DNA from: CADCVT01 sp035940955
Lineage (GTDB): Bacteria; Actinomycetota; Thermoleophilia; Solirubrobacterales; Solirubrobacteraceae
Direction: 5' to 3'
Length of the DNA stretch: 44,370 nucleotides
Assembly: GCA_035940955.1 (NCBI GenBank)
Contig: DASZEJ010000112.1
Span: 1 to 44,370 of the forward strand
In this document: piece by piece, positions 1 through 7,340 of the stretch
How the letters are laid out: every line of letters begins with the position of its first letter
Position numbering within the stretch: the stretch's first letter is position 1
Made by a program: the position numbers and the translations under genes
The notes under the pieces: model-generated
Databases searched by the model: none
What the model saw: the letters and a program-made list of their open reading frames with translations, nothing else
Told to the model about the DNA's origin: nothing

Positions 1-435
1 GCGGTCGTGCTGAGCGCCGGGCGCGGGACCGTCTTCCCGTTCGTCCTGCGCAGCGCGGGCGAGCACGCGCATCTGATCCGCGCGGGGCGCGAGGACGGGC
101 TGATCCGGATGGAGGGCCACGAGACGTTCCTGCTGGCGACCGCGAGCTTGGTCCAGGCGACGGCGGACGCGGTCGCCGCCGCCGGCCTCGCGCTCGCCGA
201 CGTCGACCGCTTCGTCTTCCACCAGGCCAACCGCCGGATCCTCGGCGCGGTCGCCGGCCGGCTCGGGGTCGAACCGGCGCGGGTGGTCGACGCGATCGCC
301 GACGTCGGGAACACGTCGGCGGCGAGCATCCCGCTCGCGCTGGCGGACGCCCGGCCCGAGCCGGGGGAGTGCGTGGTGCTCGGCGCGATGGGCGCCGGGT
401 TCGTCTACGGAGCGGGGGTGATGGCATGGGCGTGA
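1..435 (+). CDS. fabH: 3-oxoacyl-ACP synthase III (FabH), C-terminal part
   Basis: This is the C-terminal third of a beta-ketoacyl-ACP synthase III, the enzyme that condenses an acyl-CoA primer with malonyl-ACP to start type II fatty acid synthesis. The frame is open from base 1, so the gene begins outside the window and the catalytic cysteine is not visible. Two of the three catalytic residues can be seen: His in FVFHQANRRIL and Asn in DVGNTSAASIPLAL, followed by the usual C-terminal glycine-rich GAMGAGFVYGAG segment. The stop codon lies just inside the start of fabG (10-base overlap), so it is the first visible gene of a fatty acid operon. Family assignment is firm; only the full length is unknown. 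Confidence 0.93.
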   Translation, partial: AVVLSAGRGTVFPFVLRSAGEHAHLIRAGREDGLIRMEGHETFLLATASLVQATADAVAAAGLALADVDRFVFHQANRRILGAVAGRLGVEPARVVDAIADVGNTSAASIPLALADARPEPGECVVLGAMGAGFVYGAGVMAWA

Positions 436-1367
436 CCGCCGCGCGGGCCGCCACTAAGGGCGACCGCGAGGGCGCCGTCATCGAGCCGGCCGCGACGAAC
501 GGCGGCCGCGAGGGCGCCGTCATCGAGCCGGCCGCGACGAACGGGGGCCGCGAGGGCGCCGTCATTGAGCCGGGCGCGACGAACGGCGGCCGCGAGGGCG
601 CCGTCGCCGAGCCGGCCGAGGGCGCCCGCGCCGCCGCGCCCGTGCGCGACGGCTGCGCGCTCGTCACCGGCGGCTCCCGCGGGATCGGCGCCGCGGTCGC
701 CCGCGCGCTCGCCGCCGATGGGTGGCCGGTCGCCGTCACCTACCGGTCCAAAGAGGACGGGGCGCGCTCGGTCGCCGACGGGATCGCGTCGCGCGGAGGC
801 GCCGCGCTGCCGCTCAAGGCCGACGTGGCGCGGCCCGAGGCCGCCGACGCCCTCCTCGCCGCCGCCGAGGAGCAGCTCGGCCCGGTCGCCGTCCTCGTCA
901 ACAACGCGGGCGTCCGTGCCGACGGCCTGGCGCTCCAGCTCGACGACGACGACTGGGACGCCGTCCTCGACACCAACCTGACCGCCGCCTTCCGCCTCAC
1001 GCGCCGCGCGCTGAAGGGCATGGTCCGCCGCCGCCACGGCCGGATCGTCAACGTCGCCTCGGTCGTCGGCCTGCGCGCGAACGCCGGCCAGGCCAACTAC
1101 GCCGCGTCGAAGGCCGGCCTGATCGCGATGACCAAGACGGTCGCGGTGGAGGTCGCCCGCCGCGGCGTGACCGTCAACGCGGTCGCGCCCGGCCTGATCG
1201 CGACCGACATGACCGCCGGCCTCGACGGGACGCTGCTCGAAGCCGTCCCCGCGCGCCGCCCCGGCCGCCCCGAGGACGTCGCCGCGTGCGTCCGCTTCCT
1301 GGCCTCCGACGAGGCCGCCTACGTCACCGGATCCGTGCTCACCGTCGACGGCGGCCTGAGCGCCTGA
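426..1367 (+). CDS. fabG: 3-oxoacyl-ACP reductase (FabG) with repeat-bearing N-terminal extension
   Basis: Short-chain dehydrogenase that reduces 3-oxoacyl-ACP with NADPH. The core shows the cofactor motif VTGGSRGIG, the NNAG motif, the YAASK active site (Tyr and Lys) and the C-terminal VTGSVLTVDGG. From ATG 426 the protein is 313 residues, about 70 longer than usual; the extra part is a 14-residue repeat (REGAVIEPAATNGG) present about four times. The ATG at 426 is supported by GGGGG seven bases upstream and by overlap with the fabH stop. An in-frame GTG at 642 would give a normal 241-residue FabG but has no clear ribosome binding site. The reductase call is firm; the start is uncertain. Confidence 0.9.
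   Translation: MGVTAARAATKGDREGAVIEPAATNGGREGAVIEPAATNGGREGAVIEPGATNGGREGAVAEPAEGARAAAPVRDGCALVTGGSRGIGAAVARALAADGWPVAVTYRSKEDGARSVADGIASRGGAALPLKADVARPEAADALLAAAEEQLGPVAVLVNNAGVRADGLALQLDDDDWDAVLDTNLTAAFRLTRRALKGMVRRRHGRIVNVASVVGLRANAGQANYAASKAGLIAMTKTVAVEVARRGVTVNAVAPGLIATDMTAGLDGTLLEAVPARRPGRPEDVAACVRFLASDEAAYVTGSVLTVDGGLSA
465..632 (+). repeat. 42-bp tandem repeat, about 4 copies
   Basis: A 42-base unit beginning CGCGAGGGCGCCGTC recurs at 465, 507, 549 and 591, the last copy diverging after about 20 bases. The copies differ at only a few positions. The period is a multiple of three, so the array stays open in the fabG frame and encodes a 14-residue repeat. It sits between the end of fabH and the conserved FabG core. 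Confidence 0.9.
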
Positions 1368-1389
1368 ACCCCACCGAGGAGGAACCCGC

Positions 1390-1638
1390 ATGTCCGCCAC
1401 CATCACCGCCGAGCAGGTCGAGGCCGTCGTCTACGACGCGCTCGTCGAGCTGGGCCCCAGCCGCGACGAGCTGTCGCGCGACGCCACGTTCGAGGAGCTG
1501 GACGTCGACTCGCTCGACCTCGCCGAGCTGAGCCAGGTCGTCGAGGAGCGGTTCGGCGTGCGCCTGAAGGGCGACGACGTCGCGTCGATCGAGACCGTCG
1601 GCCAGGCCATCGACCTCATCGTCGCCAGGGCCGCATGA
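1390..1638 (+). CDS. acpP: Acyl carrier protein
   Basis: An 82-residue acyl carrier protein that holds the growing acyl chain on a phosphopantetheine arm. Ser41 in ELDVDSLDLAEL is the expected attachment site (DSL motif), followed by the typical acidic helix II and a C-terminal helix ending in IDLIVARAA. A strong ribosome binding site, GAGGAGGAA, lies a few bases before the ATG. It sits 22 bases after fabG and its stop overlaps the start of fabF, as in many fatty acid operons. Length and acidic composition fit the family. A specialised carrier is possible but the operon makes the primary fatty acid role likely. Confidence 0.93.
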   Translation: MSATITAEQVEAVVYDALVELGPSRDELSRDATFEELDVDSLDLAELSQVVEERFGVRLKGDDVASIETVGQAIDLIVARAA

Positions 1639-2837
1639 GGCGGAGGGTCGTCATCACCGGCGTCGGCGCGGTCACGCCGCTCGGCGTCGGCGCCCGCACC
1701 CTGCACGAGCGCTGGAGCGCGGGCGCGTCCGGCATCGCGGGCGGCGAGGCGCCGTGCGCGGACTTCGAGCCCACCGACGCGATGACCGCCAAGGAGGCCA
1801 GGCGCAGCGACCGCTTCACGCAGCTCGCGGTCGCGGCGTGCGCCGAGGCGCTCGCCGGCGCCGGCTGGGACGGCGACCTGCCGTACGACCCGGAGCGGGT
1901 CGGCTGCGTGCTCGGCACCGGGATCGGCGGGATCGAGACGCTCGAGGCCAACCACGCGACGCTGCAGGAGCGCGGCGCCGGGCGCGTGTCCCCGCTCGCC
2001 GTCCCGCTGATGATGGGCAACGCGGGCGCCGCGGCGCTGTCGATGCGCCACGGGCTGCGGGGACAGGTCTTCGGCGTCGTGTCGGCCTGCGCGGCCGGCG
2101 CGCACGCGATCGGCTCCGCGGCCCGGATGGTCCAGGCCGGCGACGCCGACGCGGTGGTGTGCGGCGGCTCGGAGGCGGCGCTCACCCCGCTCGCGCGCGC
2201 AGCGTTCGCCGCGCTCGACGCCACGTCGCCCACTGGCACCTCGCGGCCGTTCGACGCGCGGCGCGACGGCTTCGTCATGGGCGAGGGAGCGGCCGTGCTC
2301 GTGCTGGAGGACGCCGAGCGCGCGGCCGAGCGCGGCGCCGCGGTGCTCGCCGAGGTCGCCGGCTACGGCGCCACCTCCGACGCCCACCACCTCACGGCCC
2401 CGCACCCCGAGGGGGCCGGCGCGGCGGCGGCGATCCGGGCGGCGCTGAGCGACGCGGGGCTGGAGCCGGGCGACGTCGACTACGTCAACGCGCACGGCAC
2501 CTCGACGCCGCTCAACGACCGGGCGGAGACGAACGCGCTCAAGGCGGCGCTCGGCGAGCGCGCGCACGCGATCCCGGTCTCGTCCACCAAGTCGGCGATC
2601 GGCCACCTGCTCGGCGCCGCCGGCGCGGTCGAGGCCGTGGCCACCGTGCTCGCGCTCCGCGACCGGGTCGCGCCGCCGACGGTCGGGTGGGAGGAGCGCG
2701 AGGAGGGGCTCGACCTCGACTACGTGCCCGGCACCGCCCGCCCGCTCGACACCGCGAACGGCGCCGCCGTCGCGCTCTCGAACTCGTTCGGCTTCGGCGG
2801 CCACAACGCGGTCCTGTGCCTGAGGGCGGCGGCATGA
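1635..2837 (+). CDS. fabF: 3-oxoacyl-ACP synthase II (FabF)
   Basis: Beta-ketoacyl-ACP synthase II, which elongates acyl-ACP by decarboxylative condensation with malonyl-ACP. The 400-residue length is normal. The full catalytic set is visible: Cys152 in VVSACAAGAH, His287 in VNAHGTSTPLND, and Lys319 and His324 in STKSAIGHLLGAAGA. The N-terminus VVITGVGAVTPLG and the C-terminal SNSFGFGGHNA are textbook for the family. The ATG at 1635 overlaps the ACP stop by four bases, so translation is probably coupled, and the same arrangement links it to the next gene. No unusual feature was seen. Confidence 0.96.
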   Translation: MRRRVVITGVGAVTPLGVGARTLHERWSAGASGIAGGEAPCADFEPTDAMTAKEARRSDRFTQLAVAACAEALAGAGWDGDLPYDPERVGCVLGTGIGGIETLEANHATLQERGAGRVSPLAVPLMMGNAGAAALSMRHGLRGQVFGVVSACAAGAHAIGSAARMVQAGDADAVVCGGSEAALTPLARAAFAALDATSPTGTSRPFDARRDGFVMGEGAAVLVLEDAERAAERGAAVLAEVAGYGATSDAHHLTAPHPEGAGAAAAIRAALSDAGLEPGDVDYVNAHGTSTPLNDRAETNALKAALGERAHAIPVSSTKSAIGHLLGAAGAVEAVATVLALRDRVAPPTVGWEEREEGLDLDYVPGTARPLDTANGAAVALSNSFGFGGHNAVLCLRAAA

Positions 2838-4267
2838 GCCTCGCCGTCGCCCCCCGCCCGGTCGAGAAGCTCGGCGCCCTCGACCGCCTGGAGGTCCTGT
2901 GCGACCCCGGGTCGCTGCAGCTCATCCGCACCGACGTCCTGTCCGGCCGGATGGGGGCCCGCGCGCAGGCGGGCGACGGCGTCGTCGGCGGCGCCGGCCG
3001 CGTCGACGGCCGCCCTGTGTACTGCTACGCCCAGGACGCCGGCTACGCCGGCGGCTCGCTCGGCGAGGCGCACGCCGACACGATCGTGCGCGTCCTGCGG
3101 CTCGCCGCGCGGGCGCGCGTGCCGGTCGTCGGGTTCGTCGAGTCCGCCGGCGCGCGGCTCCAGGAGGGCGTCGGCGCGCTCGGCGGCTACGGGCGGATCT
3201 TCGCCGAGAACGTGCGCCTCGGCGCCGTCGTCCCGCAGATCACGGTGATCGGCGGCGCGTCGGCGGGCGGCGGGTCGTACTCGCCCGCGCTCACCGACTT
3301 CGTCGTCATGACCGAGGCGGCGACGATGTTCCTCACCGGCCCGTCGGTCGTGGCGGACGTCATGGGCGAGCGACTGTCCGCCGCCGAGCTGGGCGGCGCG
3401 CGCGTCCACGAGCGCAACGGCGTCAGCCACTTCACCGCGCCGACCGACGTCGACGCGGCGCTGCTGGCGCGCGACCTGCTCGACTACCTGCCGCAGCGCG
3501 TCGGGGCGCGGCCCGCGCGCTGGCCGGCGGCCGACCCGCCGCGCGGGCTGGTCGACGCGGCCGTCCCCGCAGAGCAGCGCGGCGTGTACGACGTGCGGTC
3601 GGTGGTGCGCGGGCTCGCCGACGGCGGGCGGCTGCTGGAGGTCTCGCCGCGCTGGGCGCGCAACCTCGTGACCGCGTTCGCGCGGCTCGACGGCCGCGCG
3701 GTCGGCGTGATCGCCAACCAGCCCAGGCACCTCGGCGGCGTCCTCGACGCCGAGAGCGCCCAGAAGGGCGCGCGCTTCGTCCGCGCCTGCGACCGGTTCG
3801 GCCTGCCGCTCGTGGTGCTCGTCGACACGCCCGGCTTCCTCCCCGGGTCGGGGCAGGAGCGGGCCGGCGTGATCCGCCACGGCGCGCAGCTCGTCCACGC
3901 CTTCGCCGCCGCGGCCGTCCCCAAGGTCACCGTGGTGCTGCGCAAGGCGTTCGGCGGGGCGTTCATCGCGATGAACTCGAAGGAGCTGGGCGCCGACCTC
4001 GTGCTGGCCTGGCCGGGCGCGCAGCTCGGCGTCATGGGCCCGCGGCAGGCGGTCGGGATCGTCCACCGGCGGGAGATCGCGGCGGCCGACGACCCCGACG
4101 CGGCCGCCGAGCGCCTGGCGCGCGAGTACGCCTCCGAGCACCTCGACGCGCGGGCCGCCGCGGCGAGCGGCGCGATCGACGAGGTCGTCCCGCCGAGCGA
4201 GACGCGGCTGCGGCTCGCCCACGCCCTCGACGCCCTGAGCTTCGACCCCCCGGAGGTCGCCCCATGA
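2834..4267 (+). CDS. Acyl-CoA carboxylase carboxyltransferase (PccB/AccD-type)
   Basis: A 477-residue carboxyltransferase of the propionyl-/acetyl-CoA carboxylase beta family, which moves carboxyl from biotin to an acyl-CoA; here it probably makes malonyl-CoA for the operon. The N-terminal half has ESAGARLQEGVGALGGYG and SAGGGSYSPALTDFVVM, and the C-terminal half has VDTPGFLPGSGQERAGVIRHG, RKAFGGAFIAMNSK and the conserved AWP and HRREI segments. It is somewhat shorter than many PccB proteins. It starts at ATG 2834 with a 4-base overlap on fabF. No biotin carboxylase or biotin carrier gene is in the window, so these must be elsewhere. The substrate (acetyl- or propionyl-CoA) cannot be told from sequence alone. 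Confidence 0.9.
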   Translation: MSLAVAPRPVEKLGALDRLEVLCDPGSLQLIRTDVLSGRMGARAQAGDGVVGGAGRVDGRPVYCYAQDAGYAGGSLGEAHADTIVRVLRLAARARVPVVGFVESAGARLQEGVGALGGYGRIFAENVRLGAVVPQITVIGGASAGGGSYSPALTDFVVMTEAATMFLTGPSVVADVMGERLSAAELGGARVHERNGVSHFTAPTDVDAALLARDLLDYLPQRVGARPARWPAADPPRGLVDAAVPAEQRGVYDVRSVVRGLADGGRLLEVSPRWARNLVTAFARLDGRAVGVIANQPRHLGGVLDAESAQKGARFVRACDRFGLPLVVLVDTPGFLPGSGQERAGVIRHGAQLVHAFAAAAVPKVTVVLRKAFGGAFIAMNSKELGADLVLAWPGAQLGVMGPRQAVGIVHRREIAAADDPDAAAERLAREYASEHLDARAAAASGAIDEVVPPSETRLRLAHALDALSFDPPEVAP

Positions 4268-4755
4268 CGCTGTCCGCCCCCTTCGAGCGCCTCGCCCCCG
4301 GCGACGCGTTCTCCACCCGCGGTCGCACGGTGACCGAGGCCGACGTGGTCGCCTTCGCCGCGCAGACCGGGGACTTCCACCCGCAGCACTGCGACGCCGA
4401 GTGGGCGGCGTCGAGCCCGTTCGGCGAGCGGATCGCGCACGGGATGCTCGTCGTGTCGTTCGCCGTCGGGCTGGTCCCGTTCGACCCCGACCGGCTGCTG
4501 GCGCTGCGGCGGGCGGACGCGACGTTCAAGCGCCCGGTGCGGCTGGGCGACACGATCCGGGTCGAGGGCAGCGTCCTGTCGCTGCGCGAGGCCGGCGACG
4601 AGGCCGGGCTCGTCGAGCTGGGCTGGCGGGTGCTCAACCAGGACGGGCGGATCGTCTGCCGCGCGCGGGTCGAGGTGCTGTGGAAGCGCGACGCCCCCGC
4701 GCTCGCCGACCCGTTCGAGCCCACGGCCGACGGCTTCGTGCCGATCCCGCTGTGA
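4264..4755 (+). CDS. MaoC-like (R)-specific hydratase/dehydratase
   Basis: A 163-residue hot-dog-fold protein of the MaoC family. It contains the hydratase motif as GDFHPQHCDAEWA (Asp37, His39, His42), followed by FGERIAHGML, which fits (R)-hydratases. In this operon it most likely dehydrates 3-hydroxyacyl-ACP, the step done by FabZ in many bacteria; mycobacteria also use MaoC-type subunits (HadAB) here. It overlaps the genes on both sides by four bases (ATGA and GTGA). No second hot-dog subunit is visible, so it may act as a homodimer. A polyketide or degradation role is less likely given the neighbours. Confidence 0.87.
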   Translation: MTLSAPFERLAPGDAFSTRGRTVTEADVVAFAAQTGDFHPQHCDAEWAASSPFGERIAHGMLVVSFAVGLVPFDPDRLLALRRADATFKRPVRLGDTIRVEGSVLSLREAGDEAGLVELGWRVLNQDGRIVCRARVEVLWKRDAPALADPFEPTADGFVPIPL

Positions 4756-5549
4756 GCCGGCTGCTCGCAGGCCGCCGGCTGCTCGTCACCGGCGTCGTGA
4801 CGCGCGACTCGATCGCGTGGCACGTGGCGCGGCGCGCGCAGGAGGAGGGCGCGACCGTGGTCCTGACCGGGTTCGGCCGGGCGCGGCGCCTGACCGAGCG
4901 CGCGGCGCGGGTGCTGCCCGAGCCGGCCGACGTGCTGGAGCTGGACGTCGACAGCGAGAGCGACCTGCTCGCCGTGCGGGAGGAGCTCGACCGGCGCTGG
5001 GGCGCCCTCGACGGCGTGCTGCACGCGATCGCGTACGCGCCCGCCGACGCGCTGGGCGGCGACTTCCTCGCGACGCCGCCCGCGAGCGCCGAGCGGGCGT
5101 TCCGGACGAGCGCGTACTCGCTCAAGGGGCTCACCGAGGCGGTCCTGCCGCTGATGGGCTCCGGGTCCTCCGTGGTCGGCCTCGACTTCGACGCGCAGGT
5201 CGCCTGGCCGGCGTACGACTGGATGGGCGTGGCGAAGGCGGGGCTGGAGGCGGTCGCTCGCTACCTCGCCCGCGACCTCGGGCCGCGCGGCATCCGCGTG
5301 AACCTGGTGAGCGCCGGGCCGATCCGGACCCTCGCCGCGGGGAGCATCCCGGGGTTCGACCGGCTGCGGGACGCGTGGACCGAGCAGGCGCCGCTCGGCT
5401 GGGACGCGGACGACGCCTCGCCGGTCGCCGACGCCGCGTGCTTCCTCCTGTCGCCGCTCGCGCGCGCGATCTCCGGGGAGATCGTGCACGCCGACGGGGG
5501 CTTCCACGCCGTGGCGGCGGTCCCGACGGCCGCGGTGGCGGCGGCGTGA
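4752..5549 (+). CDS. fabI: Enoyl-ACP reductase, InhA-like (FabI)
   Basis: NADH-dependent enoyl-ACP reductase, the last step of the elongation cycle. The N-terminus LLVTGVVTRDSIAWHVA is the modified FabI nucleotide motif (no canonical GxxxGxG), as in mycobacterial InhA, and VVLTGFGRARRL continues the resemblance. The catalytic pair is Tyr155 and Lys162 in YDWMGVAKAGLE, close to the InhA positions. NLVSAGPIRTLAAGSI matches the substrate-binding loop. The 265-residue length is normal. The start is GTG 4752, overlapping the previous stop by four bases. The InhA-type lineage suggests sensitivity to InhA-class inhibitors, which is an inference from the family. Confidence 0.93.
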   Translation: MSRLLAGRRLLVTGVVTRDSIAWHVARRAQEEGATVVLTGFGRARRLTERAARVLPEPADVLELDVDSESDLLAVREELDRRWGALDGVLHAIAYAPADALGGDFLATPPASAERAFRTSAYSLKGLTEAVLPLMGSGSSVVGLDFDAQVAWPAYDWMGVAKAGLEAVARYLARDLGPRGIRVNLVSAGPIRTLAAGSIPGFDRLRDAWTEQAPLGWDADDASPVADAACFLLSPLARAISGEIVHADGGFHAVAAVPTAAVAAA

Positions 5550-6517
5550 CGGTCCTGCTCACCGGCGCGACGGGGTTCGTCGGCGCCGAGGTGCTGGCGC
5601 GGCTGCTCGCGCGCGGCGAGGACGTGGTCGCGCTGGCGCGGCGGCCGGACGCGGCGGCGGCGCTCGAGGCCGCGGGCGCGCGCACGGTGCTCGGCGACCT
5701 GCGGGACGCGGCGCTGGAGCTGCCGCGGGCGGACACGGTCGTGCACTGCGCGGCGTCGGTCTCGTTCGGCCTGCCGCTCGCGCAGGCGCGGCGGATCAAC
5801 GTCGCGGGGACGCGGGCGGTCGTCGCCCACGCCGCGCGGACGGGCGCGCGCCTGGTCCACGTCTCCACGGCGTTCGTCGCCGGGCGCCACCGGGGCGTGT
5901 TCCGGGAGGGCGACGCGGATTGCGGCCAGGCGTTCCGCAACACGTACGAGCAGTCGAAGCTCGAGGCCGAGACGCTCGTCCGCGGGTCGGGCGTCGAGCA
6001 CGCGGTGCTGCGGCCGAGCATCGTCGTCGGCGACTCGCGGACGGGCCGGACGACGTCGTTCAACGTGCTCTACTGGCCGCTGCGCGCGTTCTCCCGCGGC
6101 CTCCTGCCGGCGGTGCCGGCGCGGGCGGACGGGCGGGTCGACGTCGTGCCGGTCGACTACGTGGCCGATGCGATCGTCCACGTGGCGGGCGACGCGACGG
6201 TCGGCGGGACGCTGCACCTCGTCGCGGGGGAGGAGGCGGCGACGGTCGACGAGCTGGTGACGCTCGCGTGCGACGCGTTCGGGCGGGAGCGGCCGCGGAT
6301 CGTCGCGCCGGTGGAGAGCACCGGGCTCGCCGAGCGCAGCCCGGAGGCCGCGCAGTACCTGCCCTACTTCGACATGGAGGTCGTGTTCGGCGACGAGCGC
6401 GCCCGCTCGGTCCTGCGCCCGGCGGGGCTGGCGCCGCCGCCGCTGCGGTCGTACTTCCCCTCGCTCGTCGCGTACGCGGAGGCGACGCGCTGGGGGAAGC
6501 GGGCGGTCGCGGCGTAG
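5546..6517 (+). CDS. Extended SDR, fatty-acyl-reductase-like (male sterility type)
   Basis: A 323-residue NAD(P)-binding protein of the extended SDR type. It shows the Rossmann motif TGATGFVGAEVL at the N-terminus, catalytic Tyr134 and Lys138 in YEQSKLEAE, and LRPSIVVGDSRTGRTTSFN, which is typical of the male-sterility/NAD_binding_4 branch that reduces fatty acyl thioesters. The start is GTG 5546, coupled to fabI by a 4-base overlap, and it is the last gene before a hairpin. Its place in the operon suggests that it works on the acyl-ACP or acyl-CoA product. An ordinary sugar epimerase is less likely because of the acyl-reductase-like segment and context. The exact reaction is unproven. Confidence 0.75.
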   Translation: MTVLLTGATGFVGAEVLARLLARGEDVVALARRPDAAAALEAAGARTVLGDLRDAALELPRADTVVHCAASVSFGLPLAQARRINVAGTRAVVAHAARTGARLVHVSTAFVAGRHRGVFREGDADCGQAFRNTYEQSKLEAETLVRGSGVEHAVLRPSIVVGDSRTGRTTSFNVLYWPLRAFSRGLLPAVPARADGRVDVVPVDYVADAIVHVAGDATVGGTLHLVAGEEAATVDELVTLACDAFGRERPRIVAPVESTGLAERSPEAAQYLPYFDMEVVFGDERARSVLRPAGLAPPPLRSYFPSLVAYAEATRWGKRAVAA

Positions 6518-6520
6518 GGA

Positions 6521-6541
6521 ACCGCGCGCCGGGCGCGCGGT
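6521..6541 (+). terminator. GC-rich perfect hairpin after fatty acid operon
   Basis: ACCGCGCGCC and its exact reverse complement GGCGCGCGGT are separated by a single G, a few bases after the stop of the SDR gene. This would form a very stable stem. There is no T-run after it, so it is either a U-less terminator or a processing/stability hairpin ending the operon. Confidence 0.5.
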
Positions 6542-6552
6542 GTAAGGGCGGC

Positions 6553-7119
6553 ATGACACGGATCGCCCTCCTCACGGCCCTGCTGCTCGTCCTCCTCGTC
6601 ACGCCCGCCTCCGGCAAGGAGCTCGGGCGCGTCGCGATCTGCGGCCCCGCGGGCTGCACCGACGTCACGGACCGCGCGACCGAGACGGTCGTCCAGGGCG
6701 GGCCGGTGAGCCCCGCGCCGGCCGGCGCCCACGAGTCGTACGTCCTGCGGGTCACGGTGATGGAGGGCGACCGCGAGATCGACACGTTCACGATGCGGTG
6801 GCTGCCGCGCGCGCAGATGCTGCGCGGGGCGGACGGCGTGTGGATGAAGGCGCCCGGGCCGACGCAGCACGCGCTGGAGCGGCTGAGCCGCGGCACGGAG
6901 CCGTTCCCCGCGCGGACGTGGGCGGCGGAGGGCCGAGCGGACGCGGCCCCCGCGCCGGGCGCGCCGGCGGGCGGCGGCGGCGCGGCCGCGCGGCGCTCCT
7001 CCCCGGAGGAGGGCGCGGGCGGCGGCGGCCCGAGCACGGCGCTCGCCATCGCCGCGCCGGCCGCCGCCGCGCTCGGCCTCGCGGCGCTCGTCGCGCGCCG
7101 CCGCCGCCGGCGGTCGTGA
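6553..7119 (+). CDS. Hypothetical exported protein with C-terminal membrane anchor
   Basis: A 188-residue protein of unknown function. The first 22 residues form a signal peptide (TRIALLTALLLVLLVTPASG). The mature part has two cysteines in VAICGPAGCTDVTD and a small mixed domain up to about residue 120, then an Ala/Gly/Pro-rich linker. It ends in a hydrophobic stretch (ALAIAAPAAAALGLAALVA) followed by a run of arginines, so it is probably held outside the membrane by a C-terminal anchor. AAGGGCGG a few bases before ATG 6553 is a plausible ribosome binding site. It lies before the sigma factor and may share its regulon. I do not recognise the family. Confidence 0.75.
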   Translation: MTRIALLTALLLVLLVTPASGKELGRVAICGPAGCTDVTDRATETVVQGGPVSPAPAGAHESYVLRVTVMEGDREIDTFTMRWLPRAQMLRGADGVWMKAPGPTQHALERLSRGTEPFPARTWAAEGRADAAPAPGAPAGGGGAAARRSSPEEGAGGGGPSTALAIAAPAAAALGLAALVARRRRRRS

Positions 7120-7127
7120 GTGCGGCG

Positions 7128-7330
7128 GCGGGGAGCGGGGTCGCGGCGGGCGCGGCGCGGCGCGCTGCGGCCTCGGGGAGCGGCGTCGCGGCGGGCGGCG
7201 GAGAGCCGGTCCTCGGGAGCCGCGTCGGGGCGGGCAAGGTGCGGCGCGCTCCGGCCGCGGGGAGCGGCGTCGCGGCGGGCGCGGGGCGGCGCGCTCCGGC
7301 CACGGGGAACCGCCTCGCCGCCGGCGGTGT
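7128..7330 (+). repeat. Degenerate 39-45-bp tandem repeats before sigma factor
   Basis: Five imperfect copies of a unit centred on GGGGAGCGGCGTCGCGGCGGG recur with spacings of about 45, 39, 45 and 45 bases. All spacings are multiples of three, and the array stays open in the frame of the downstream sigma factor (GSGVAAGAARRA-like peptide). The array separates the previous stop from the conserved sigma domain. Confidence 0.75.
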
Positions 7331-7333
7331 ACT
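7328..7333 (+). promoter_or_regulatory. Possible -10 box (TGTACT), leaderless start of sigma gene
   Basis: TGTACT lies seven bases before GTG 7341. The context TACTGCGCGGC-GTG closely matches TACTGCGCCCC-GTG before the glycosyltransferase at 12732, supporting a shared promoter and start arrangement. No Shine-Dalgarno sequence is seen. Confidence 0.4.
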
Positions 7334-7340
7334 GCGCGGC

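Noticed and set aside
405..1406. A long minus-strand frame opposite fabG
   Set aside because: It has repetitive Arg/Gly/Asp composition with no motif, and the plus-strand fabG is certain.
1754..2833. Upstream extension of the carboxyltransferase reading frame through fabF
   Set aside because: The residues before ATG 2834 are out-of-frame fabF sequence; the 4-base overlap with the fabF stop fixes the start.
7116..7340. Earlier GTG start for the sigma factor
   Set aside because: It would add 75 repeat-encoded residues with no homology and has no ribosome binding site; GTG 7341 has a -10-like box and gives a normal length. It remains an alternative.
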